Source: Zeimonas sp041678445
GTDB taxonomy: Bacteria > Pseudomonadota > Gammaproteobacteria > Burkholderiales > Burkholderiaceae_E
Direction of reading: 5' to 3'
NCBI GenBank assembly: GCA_041678445.1
Contig: JBAYOD010000073.1
Location: 1 to 13,397 of the forward strand
Length of the DNA stretch: 13,397 bases
Part shown: positions 1 to 6,324 of the stretch, piece after piece
Position numbering within the stretch: the stretch's first letter is position 1
Layout: the number at the start of each line of letters is the position of its first letter
Notes under the pieces: model-generated
Told to the model about the DNA's origin: nothing
Seen by the model: the letters and a program-made list of their open reading frames with translations, nothing else
The model's database searches: none
Position numbers and translations under genes: made by a program

Positions 1-1
1 A

Positions 2-388
2 CAAGGCCAGACCGATCCTCCCTGCACGGTGCTCGACCGTATCGTCGCGAGCGCCGGTGACAACTTCTCGACGATGAGAGGCCGCCTGCTCGACCAGTTC
101 GAAGGCGACGCCACGTACGAGCTGAACGCCTTTCTTCCCGGCGCGGCCACTTGCAAGCTCATCGAACTGGACGGCAGTGGTGTGGTCGATTGCCTCTACC
201 GCTACGAGAGTCAGCAGGCAGCCGCCGATGGTTCGCGGCTGATCGATCGCTGGATCGCCCGCTGCGCAGGGGCACAGAGTTTCCATCAAGCCGGCAGATA
301 CAAGGGGCCGGACCAGAAGGTGCGCTTCTCGCGCAGCCTCAACAACCGTGGCGACTATCGGCTCCGTATCCGCCCAGCCGCCGGCTGA
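2..388 (+). CDS. C-terminal part of a small four-cysteine protein, probably exported (5' end outside window)
   Basis: The reading frame is open from base 2, so the true start and any signal peptide lie left of the window. A GTG at 29 is the first possible internal start, but a Cys codon just upstream (bases 23-25) aligns with the first Cys of the next gene, so the frame probably continues leftwards. The stop is TGA at 386-388. The visible part has four cysteines: one before GTG-29, then Cys-x12-Cys, then 23 residues to the last. The end is basic, with several Arg and Lys. I recognise no named family. The cysteine order, an Arg-Gly-Arg near the same place and the overall length match the next gene, which has a clear signal peptide, so I infer a periplasmic or secreted disulfide-containing protein. 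The two genes are 35 bases apart and are likely cotranscribed. Confidence 0.6.
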   Translation, partial: QGQTDPPCTVLDRIVASAGDNFSTMRGRLLDQFEGDATYELNAFLPGAATCKLIELDGSGVVDCLYRYESQQAAADGSRLIDRWIARCAGAQSFHQAGRYKGPDQKVRFSRSLNNRGDYRLRIRPAAG

Positions 389-423
389 GCCAGGCGAAAC
401 ACACCATCGAGGGGCCCCCGCCG

Positions 424-888
424 ATGAGATCCATTCCGATGATTCTCGCGCTGCTGCTGATATCGGCAGGCGCCCGCGCCGATGCCCTGTGCGACGGCAT
501 CGCCGCCGTCCTCGCCGACCTTCCGAACGGACTCACCAGCCCCGATGTCCGCGGCAGGTTTGCACTTCGTGACGAGGACACGAACATCTACGATTCGCCG
601 CTGAAACTCTTCGGGGATCGTTGCACGATCCAGGAGCGCGGGCGGCCAGTGTTCTACTGCAGTTGGCGCGACGCGCCGGCCGATGCGCAGCCACGGCTGG
701 CCAACGCGGTTGCAGCCTGCCCGCTGCGCTTTCGCGGTGCCCGCGAGGACGAAACCTCGGACCGGCGCGGCGCTCGCAGCACCCGCTTCGAGGTAATCGC
801 GGGGCCGAAGCTGGTGACGATCGACGTCTCCGAATGGGTTTCCAGCAAATCCCGTCGCCGGGTCTCGCTATCCATGAAAACTGACTGA
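424..888 (+). CDS. Small exported four-cysteine protein, function unknown
   Basis: The product has 154 residues. The ATG at 424 follows a GAGGGG ribosome-binding site at 409-414 with nine bases of spacing. The frame stays open further upstream to 151, but that would overlap the preceding gene heavily and would lose the signal peptide. Residues 1-20 form a signal peptide: Met-Arg, a hydrophobic core rich in Leu/Ile, then Ala-Arg-Ala as the cleavage motif. The mature part has four cysteines, two of them spaced Cys-x11-Cys, which suggests two disulfides in the periplasm. The last 50 residues are Arg-rich. No known domain is recognised. The cysteine pattern resembles the preceding gene, so the two look like an old tandem duplication. 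The peptidase gene starts 10 bases downstream, consistent with an operon of exported proteins. The gene call is fairly sure; the function is unknown. Confidence 0.75.
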   Translation: MRSIPMILALLLISAGARADALCDGIAAVLADLPNGLTSPDVRGRFALRDEDTNIYDSPLKLFGDRCTIQERGRPVFYCSWRDAPADAQPRLANAVAACPLRFRGAREDETSDRRGARSTRFEVIAGPKLVTIDVSEWVSSKSRRRVSLSMKTD

Positions 889-898
889 CGGGCCGGAC

Positions 899-1747
899 AT
901 GCACAGGCGGATGATTCTCGGCGGTTTTCTCGGGCTGGCGTACTGCTGCGCCTCGGCCGCTCGCGCCCAGGGAGGCAGCTTCGGCACGATCGGCGAAGGC
1001 CACCCGTCCCCGCCTGCTGGCGGAACCGATGATCGACACCGCGACGAGCGACCTCATTCCAGTGACCGGCACCGACACGACAAAGGCCATTTCCAGGGCT
1101 GTCACCTGACCCGGGCCGGAATCAGCGCGGCCCGGGACGGCAGCTACGGGCTCCTGGATACCAGCGGCATCCCCTTGATCGACCAGGTTTTTGCGCGCGA
1201 GATCAACGGCTTCATGATCCCACTCTTCCGGCATTCCCCCGCGTGCTGCTTCTACCGCGACGACGACTCACCGAACGCCTTCGCCACGCCCGAGCGCCTG
1301 CGGGGCGACGGGCAAGGTACGGTCGGCTTCGGCGTCGCCTTGATGCGCTCGCTGCTGACGAAATTCTCCAGAGGCGCCTGGTCCAGTACAGGTGATCACG
1401 CAGCGGTGGCCATCTTTGCGCACGAGTTCGGGCACATCGTGCAGTTCTTCAACGGCTTCCCGATGGTCCGGGGGAAGCTGCCGGAACTGCACGCCGATTA
1501 CATGGCGGGCTGGTACACCGGCACGCGGGCGCTCCAGCTCTACGGGTACCAGCAGGTGGATTTCGGGGTGATTTCACGCCAGATGTACGACATCGGGGAT
1601 TTCGAGTTCACCGACCCCGGCCATCATGGAACACCCCAGGAACGTGTCCAGACCTATCTCTCGGGTGTGTCGCTGGCGGTGCAGACGCACGGGCGAGCAG
1701 GTGTCCAGGATGCGTTCGTACTGGGCCGGCAACTGCTTGGCGTCTAG
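899..1747 (+). CDS. Exported zinc metallopeptidase (HExxH), YpfJ-like/gluzincin-type
   Basis: The product has 282 residues. Residues 1-23 form a signal peptide ending in Ala-Arg-Ala, so the protein should act in the periplasm or outside the cell. A low-complexity segment at residues 35-69 carries seven histidines with many Asp and Arg, and could bind metal. The catalytic motif His-Glu-Phe-Gly-His lies at residues 175-179, followed by Ile-Val-Gln. A Glu-Leu-His-Ala-Asp motif at 196-200 supplies the likely third zinc ligand (Glu196) and the supporting Asp. This arrangement (HExxH, about 16 residues, ExxAD) is typical of the neutral zinc metallopeptidases related to YpfJ (PF04228) and of gluzincins generally; I cannot assign the exact family. 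Paired cysteines occur near residue 117. It starts 10 bases after the preceding gene. Its TAG stop shares the CTAG at 1744-1747 with the convergent nhaB. The substrate is unknown. Confidence 0.75.
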   Translation: MHRRMILGGFLGLAYCCASAARAQGGSFGTIGEGHPSPPAGGTDDRHRDERPHSSDRHRHDKGHFQGCHLTRAGISAARDGSYGLLDTSGIPLIDQVFAREINGFMIPLFRHSPACCFYRDDDSPNAFATPERLRGDGQGTVGFGVALMRSLLTKFSRGAWSSTGDHAAVAIFAHEFGHIVQFFNGFPMVRGKLPELHADYMAGWYTGTRALQLYGYQQVDFGVISRQMYDIGDFEFTDPGHHGTPQERVQTYLSGVSLAVQTHGRAGVQDAFVLGRQLLGV

Positions 1748-3330
1748 AGCATCCAGGTCACGGCGAGAAAGCCGGTCACCGTCATGGTGACGGTATAAGG
1801 CAGCGCCATGATCGCCATGCGCACGTATGACAAGCGGATCAACGGTGCGAGCGCCGAGGTGAGCAGGAACAGGAAGGCCGCCTGGCCGTTGGGCGTGGCA
1901 ACGCTCGGGACGTTGGTGCCAGTGTTGACCGCCACGGCCAGCACCTCGAACTGGGCGCGATCGATGATGCCGTTCTTCAAGGCGTCGGTCAGTTCGTTGA
2001 TGAACACTGTGGCAATGAACACGTTCTCGGTGACTGTGGAGAGCACGCCATTGACGACATAGACCGCCGCCGGCTGCAACTCGCGCGGCAACTCGAGCAC
2101 ACGGCTGAAGATCGGGCTCAGCAGGTGCTGGTCGTGGATGACGGCCACGACCGCGAAGAACACGACCAGCAGTGCGGTGAACGGCAGCGCCTCGTGGAAC
2201 GCGTGGCCGATGCGACGTTCTTCGACGATGCCAAGAAAGGACGTTGCCAGCACGATCACGGTGACGCCGATGATGCCGACCGCGGTCAGGTGCAAGGCGA
2301 GCCCGGCGATCAGGAAGACGAGGACCAGCCCCTGGACGATCAGCGCGGCCGTATCCCGCGCATTGCGCCGGCTGCTTTCGGCCTGGTCGAAAGCAATGAG
2401 CACTGTGCGCACCGACTCCGGTAGTTCGGCCCCGTAGCTGAACAGACGGAAGCGCTCGAGCAGCGCGCAGGTGACGAGCCCGGCGACGACGACCGGGATC
2501 GAGACCGGCGCCATGTGGACGAAGAACTCCCGGAAATTCCAGCCCGCGAGCATGCCGATCAGCAGATTCTGCGGCTCGACAACCAGGGTCATGACGCCGC
2601 CCAATGCGGTCGCCACCGCGCCGTGCATGACCAGGCTCCTGAGGAAGGCGCGGAACTGCTCCAGGTCTTCGACCCGCACGAGATCCCATTCGAAGCTTGT
2701 CGCCCTCAGGATGGCGTGGATGTGGTCGATGCTTCCGCTGCCCTGCGCCTGCACCGGGTCGGCACCGTGCGCGTCCTGGCCGGTTTCGGGGCTGCCGGTC
2801 TGGTCGAGATGCCTGCCGGAAGCGACCCGGTGGTACACGCCGTAGAAGCCCATCGCCACCGTGATGATGATGGCGATCCCGGTCAGCGCATCCAGAAAGG
2901 CCGACAACACCACCGTGACCGAAGTGAACGACAGGGTCAGCACCATCTTCGAGCGGATCTTGACCACCATCTTGGTGACCATGAACAGCAGCAGGTCCTT
3001 CAGGAAGAAGACGCCGGCCACCATGAAGATCAGCAGCAGGATCACGTCGAAGCCCCGGACCACCTCGTCGTAGACCGCATGCGGCGTCGCCATGCCGATC
3101 GCGATCGCCTCGATGGCCAGCAGTCCGCCCGGCTGCAGCGGGTAGCAGCGCAGAGACATGACCAGCGTGAACAGGAATTCGCACAGCAGCAGCCAGCCCG
3201 CGACGTACGGGCTGATGGCGAACACGAACGGGTTCAGCACCAGGAAGCCGATGATGGTGTGCTTGTACCAGGGCGGGGAACTGCCCAGGAAGTTCTGCAG
3301 GAACGCGCTGGCAAGGCTGGGCTGACTCAT
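1744..3330 (-). CDS. nhaB: Na+/H+ antiporter NhaB
   Basis: The product has 528 residues and is a multi-pass inner-membrane protein exchanging cytoplasmic Na+ for external H+. The resemblance to E. coli NhaB, as I recall that sequence, runs end to end: an N-terminal Asn-Phe-Leu-Gly and Trp-Tyr-Lys, Phe-Leu-Asp-Ala-Leu-Thr at 145-150, Glu-Pro-Gln-Asn-Leu at 252-256, and the conserved stretch around residues 470-505 (Asn-Thr-Gly-Thr-Asn, Ala-Thr-Pro-Asn-Gly-Gln). The ATG at 3330 has a GGGGAA site just upstream (3335-3340). The frame is open to 3693, but the extra residues would run into the divergent Usp gene and match nothing in NhaB. Two differences stand out: the cytoplasmic loop at about residues 170-223 is some 30 residues longer than in E. 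coli, and the C-terminal tail is about 16 residues shorter, ending in the shared CTAG. Confidence 0.95.
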   Translation of the reverse strand: MSQPSLASAFLQNFLGSSPPWYKHTIIGFLVLNPFVFAISPYVAGWLLLCEFLFTLVMSLRCYPLQPGGLLAIEAIAIGMATPHAVYDEVVRGFDVILLLIFMVAGVFFLKDLLLFMVTKMVVKIRSKMVLTLSFTSVTVVLSAFLDALTGIAIIITVAMGFYGVYHRVASGRHLDQTGSPETGQDAHGADPVQAQGSGSIDHIHAILRATSFEWDLVRVEDLEQFRAFLRSLVMHGAVATALGGVMTLVVEPQNLLIGMLAGWNFREFFVHMAPVSIPVVVAGLVTCALLERFRLFSYGAELPESVRTVLIAFDQAESSRRNARDTAALIVQGLVLVFLIAGLALHLTAVGIIGVTVIVLATSFLGIVEERRIGHAFHEALPFTALLVVFFAVVAVIHDQHLLSPIFSRVLELPRELQPAAVYVVNGVLSTVTENVFIATVFINELTDALKNGIIDRAQFEVLAVAVNTGTNVPSVATPNGQAAFLFLLTSALAPLIRLSYVRMAIMALPYTVTMTVTGFLAVTWML

Positions 3331-3355
3331 CCGTTTCCCCGAACTGGAGCCCGAA

Positions 3356-3377
3356 GCCCCCGGTGCGCCCCCGGTGC
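3356..3377. repeat. Perfect tandem 11-mer in the nhaB leader
   Basis: GCCCCCGGTGC occurs twice back to back (3356-3366 and 3367-3377), 26 to 47 bases upstream of the nhaB start. It could be a slippage duplication or a pair of protein or RNA sites; nothing in the sequence decides this. Confidence 0.8.
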
Positions 3378-3390
3378 AGCACCACTGCAA

Positions 3391-3415
3391 CCGCCTTCGG
3401 GCAGGCCGAAGGCGG
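3391..3415. other. Perfect 10-bp hairpin between nhaB and the Usp gene
   Basis: CCGCCTTCGG (3391-3400) and CCGAAGGCGG (3406-3415) are exact inverted repeats around a five-base loop. It lies 61 bases upstream of nhaB and 118 bases upstream of the Usp start. No T-run follows in either direction, so a classical terminator is unlikely. A stabilising 5' hairpin in the nhaB mRNA, an operator, or a dispersed palindrome are possible readings. Confidence 0.75.
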
Positions 3416-3420
3416 CTGTT

Positions 3421-3445
3421 AGTATCAGTGGCCTGGATGCAGCAT
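3421..3445 (-). promoter_or_regulatory. Weak candidate promoter for nhaB
   Basis: Read on the minus strand, GATACT (3421-3426) matches four of six -10 bases, and a TCGAAA about 18 bases upstream matches four of six -35 bases. Transcription would start near 3414, placing the 10-bp hairpin at the 5' end of the nhaB mRNA. Sequence match only. Confidence 0.2.
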
Positions 3446-3495
3446 TTCGACGTTGTTGCGGCGCATCGCACCGTCAGAACGCATCCCGACCTGAA

Positions 3496-3501
3496 TATAT
3501 T
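3496..3501 (+). promoter_or_regulatory. Candidate -10 box for the Usp gene
   Basis: TATATT sits in a local AT-rich patch and matches five of six consensus bases. No convincing -35 is found 16-18 bases upstream. A start near 3508 would leave a leader of about 26 bases. Confidence 0.25.
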
Positions 3502-3533
3502 ACCGAAGGAAGTCCCGCATTTACGCACTGACC

Positions 3534-4421
3534 ATGAAGCTCGACAACATCCTGGCAATTGCGGATCGGGAAGACCCCAGGCAGTTCGCGGTACGCGCTG
3601 CGCTCGAGCTGCTTCCGGCTGACACAGGGCGCCTGCGCGTCGTCGGGTTCGCCTACGAACATGCTGCGGCGGAGCCCGGCCTGCTCTCGGCAACGGCAGC
3701 CACCGCGCTCAAGCGGGCCCTGCTCACTGACAAGCGGCGATGGCTCAAGCGCAGTCTTGCGGAACAGTTGCCCCGCGACGATCGGGCACGCATCGAGACC
3801 GTATGGACCGCGGACATCGCGGACTGGATCGTCGAGGTCGTGCCCCGCGACGGCATTGACCTGGTCGTGAAGGCCGGCCATCGCAGCGAAAGCCTGTTCT
3901 ACACGCCGACCGACTGGCAATTGCTGCGCCGCTGCCCCGTACCAGTGCTGATCGCGGGCAGCAGGCCGCGCAGGAAGCGCCGGCGGATTCTGGCCACGAT
4001 CGATGCGGGCTCCACCGATCCGGTCCAGATCGGGCTGAACCACAAGGTGCTGGCGGCCGCCGCTCACCTGGGCTCAACCCTTGGCGCGCAGGTCCATGCG
4101 GCCTATGTGATTCCGGTGTCGGTCGTCGCCAGGGATCTCGATCTGGTCGACATCAAGGCTCTGGAGCGTCGCACGCAGGCGAAACTGGGCGCCTCGATCA
4201 CGGCCCTGGCCGGCGAGCACGGTATTCCCCCGGAGAACGTGGTGGTCAAGGCCGGGCCGCCCGATCGTCTGCTGCCCAGTATCGCTGCCAGGCTCAAGGC
4301 CGATCTCGTGGTCATGGGCACAGTGGGCCGCACCGGCGCCGCCGGCAAGCTTCTGGGCAACACCGCCGAACAGGTGCTGCAGCGCCTGCACACCAGCCTG
4401 CTCGCGTTGCGGCCCGACTGA
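3534..4421 (+). CDS. UspE-like tandem universal stress protein
   Basis: The product has 295 residues and two UspA domains, roughly residues 1-142 and 145-295, the layout of E. coli UspE (about 316 residues). The second domain has the nucleotide-binding pattern Gly262-x2-Gly265-x9-Gly275 followed by Asn-Thr-Ala-Glu, typical of the UspE type. The first domain ends in the UspE-like Ala-Gly-His-Arg-Ser-Glu and Cys-Pro-Val-Pro-Val-Leu but lacks the glycine loop, so probably only the second half binds ATP. The role in the family is cytoplasmic stress survival; there is no enzyme activity to predict. The ATG at 3534 has no good ribosome-binding site at normal distance (the nearest purine run, GAAGGA, is at 3505-3510), so the start is less certain than the family. 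The gene is divergent from nhaB and lies 22 bases before tamA, with which it may be cotranscribed. Confidence 0.85.
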   Translation: MKLDNILAIADREDPRQFAVRAALELLPADTGRLRVVGFAYEHAAAEPGLLSATAATALKRALLTDKRRWLKRSLAEQLPRDDRARIETVWTADIADWIVEVVPRDGIDLVVKAGHRSESLFYTPTDWQLLRRCPVPVLIAGSRPRRKRRRILATIDAGSTDPVQIGLNHKVLAAAAHLGSTLGAQVHAAYVIPVSVVARDLDLVDIKALERRTQAKLGASITALAGEHGIPPENVVVKAGPPDRLLPSIAARLKADLVVMGTVGRTGAAGKLLGNTAEQVLQRLHTSLLALRPD

Positions 4422-4443
4422 CCGGGTCCGACGCTGTGAACTC

Positions 4444-6324
4444 ATGAGCGCAGACCGAAACCCTCCCCTTGCCCGTACCCTGCAGCAGGCCCTGCTCGTT
4501 TTCATGATCGTCGTCTTGCAGGGCTGCGGCGTGTTGCGCGGCAATGGTGGCGAGCAGGCAGAAGAGCTCGAGGAAAGCACCGTCGAGGCGACCGAAGGCG
4601 AGCCGGTCTTCCAGGTGAAGGTCGTCAGCGAGAACCGCAGCATTGCCCGGCATCTGGAACGCCACCTCGAACTGCAACGTTACACACGGTTTCCCGATCT
4701 GCAGGCCACCGAGTTCAACCGCTTGCTGGCCGAGGCTGATGCCAATGCACGCGACCTGCTCGCGGCGCTTGGCTACTTCAACCCCGAACTGACGCTGCGC
4801 GTAGACGCGGCCACCGAAGGCAGCGCCGAGCCTCGCACCATCGTCATCGAGGTCGAACCGGGCGAGCAGACCAAGGTGGCCAGCCACTCGATCAGCTTCG
4901 CCGACCCGATGAACAGCGATCCGAAAGCGGCGGCTCAGCGCGAGCGCATCCAGCGAACGTGGCCGCTCCGGGACGGCGACAGCTTCACCCAGCCCGACTG
5001 GAGCTCGGCCAAGAACGCTGGCTTGCGCGAACTGCAGAAAGTGCGCTACCCGACCGCGCGCATCGCCGACAGCCAGGCCGCCATCGATGCCGACCAGAAC
5101 CGGGCCAGCCTGCGCGTGCACTACGATCCGGGCCCGCCCTACCGCTTCGGCGAGGTCAGGCTCACCGGAGTCGAACGTTACGATGCCCAGGGCATCCTGA
5201 ACATTGCACGCCTGCCCACCGGTGCCGACTACAGCGAGGAGGCCCTGCTCGATGCCCAGCAGCGGCTGGCCACCAGCGGCTATTTCGACTCGGCCTTTCT
5301 GATGCTGGACACTGAAGACAGCGATCCGGAGCGGGCCGCCGTCATTGCGCAGTTGCGTGAGGCCAGGTACCAGAAAGTGGTGTTCGGCGTGGGCCTGACC
5401 ACCGACGCCGGGCCGCGCGTGTCGATCGACCACGTTCACAACCAGCTCTGGCCACTGGGCTGGCGCGCGGTCAGCCGTCTTTCGCTCGATGCCAAGAGCC
5501 AGGCAGCCTCCACGATGTGGACGGACATGCCCCAGCGCTCGGGCTGGGCGTGGTTCCTGGGTGCGGGGCTGGAACGGACCGAAGTCGGGGATTTCAAATC
5601 CAACTCGGTGTCGCTGCAGGGCGGACGCACCAAGAACGTGGGCCACATCGACCGGCGTTACTTCCTGCAGTACGACATGAGCAAGGTCCAGGGAGGCGAT
5701 GCGCCCGGCAGCGCATCCTCGCTGATGGCCAACTACGACTGGACCGGGCGCTACTTCAACGACAAGATCAACCCGACCGCCGGCTACGGCCTGGGTGCCG
5801 AGGCCGGCGCCGGTTTCACGCTGACGCCGAAGCGCGATCCATTCCTGCGCCTTCGCCTGCATGCGCTGCAGTTCTGGCCGCTGGGCCAGCGCGACGAAAA
5901 CGGGCGCCAGAGCCGCCTGGCGCTGCGCGGCGAGCTGGGTGCCGTGGTGGCCGACGACCACGCGCAACTGCCCTCGAGCCTGTTGTTCCTGACTGGCGGT
6001 GATATCACCGTGCGCGGCTACGGCTACCGGAGCATCGGCACGCGCTCCATCGCCGACAAGCTCTATGGCGGCCGCTATGTGGCAGTCGGCAGCCTTGAAT
6101 GGCAGCGCCCGATCACGCTGATGGGCAACCAGACCGATTGGGAGCACACGCTGTTCATCGACCTGGGCTCGGTGTCCGACGACCTCGATGACATGAACGT
6201 CCAGACCGGTGTCGGCACCGGCATCCGCTGGAACAGCCCGGTCGGCCCCATGCAGGCCGATGTGGCCTACGGCGTCGAAAGACGGCAAGTGCGCCTGCAT
6301 CTGCGGCTGGGCTTCTCCTTCTGA
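4444..6324 (+). CDS. tamA: Translocation and assembly module subunit TamA (Omp85/BamA family)
   Basis: The product has 626 residues; E. coli TamA has 577. After an N-terminal export signal come about three POTRA domains (roughly residues 53-137, 138-213 and 220-300) and a C-terminal 16-strand-type beta barrel from about residue 330. The family signature appears as Gly518-Gly-Asp with Val-Arg-Gly-Tyr at 523-526, the loop that reaches into the barrel lumen. The chain ends in Gly-Phe-Ser-Phe, a usual C-terminal Phe signal for Bam-assisted insertion. TamA sits in the outer membrane and with TamB helps assemble autotransporters and other outer-membrane proteins, and in some species supports lipid transport. 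The signal region ends Leu-Gln-Gly-Cys28, which resembles a lipobox; most TamA proteins are not described as lipoproteins. The start at 4444 keeps the full signal sequence; its ribosome-binding site is weak. Its stop overlaps the tamB start. Confidence 0.93.
   Translation: MSADRNPPLARTLQQALLVFMIVVLQGCGVLRGNGGEQAEELEESTVEATEGEPVFQVKVVSENRSIARHLERHLELQRYTRFPDLQATEFNRLLAEADANARDLLAALGYFNPELTLRVDAATEGSAEPRTIVIEVEPGEQTKVASHSISFADPMNSDPKAAAQRERIQRTWPLRDGDSFTQPDWSSAKNAGLRELQKVRYPTARIADSQAAIDADQNRASLRVHYDPGPPYRFGEVRLTGVERYDAQGILNIARLPTGADYSEEALLDAQQRLATSGYFDSAFLMLDTEDSDPERAAVIAQLREARYQKVVFGVGLTTDAGPRVSIDHVHNQLWPLGWRAVSRLSLDAKSQAASTMWTDMPQRSGWAWFLGAGLERTEVGDFKSNSVSLQGGRTKNVGHIDRRYFLQYDMSKVQGGDAPGSASSLMANYDWTGRYFNDKINPTAGYGLGAEAGAGFTLTPKRDPFLRLRLHALQFWPLGQRDENGRQSRLALRGELGAVVADDHAQLPSSLLFLTGGDITVRGYGYRSIGTRSIADKLYGGRYVAVGSLEWQRPITLMGNQTDWEHTLFIDLGSVSDDLDDMNVQTGVGTGIRWNSPVGPMQADVAYGVERRQVRLHLRLGFSF

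Noticed and set aside
151..423. Longer start at 151 for the second four-Cys protein
   Set aside because: It would overlap the first gene in another frame and bury the signal peptide; ATG-424 has a good ribosome-binding site.
2515..3531. A 338-codon open frame antisense to nhaB
   Set aside because: It is extremely rich in Arg, His, Gln and Asp, the mirror of hydrophobic codons in a membrane protein gene.
3331..3693. Longer NhaB start at 3693
   Set aside because: The added 121 residues match nothing in NhaB, are Arg-rich, and would overlap the start of the divergent Usp gene.
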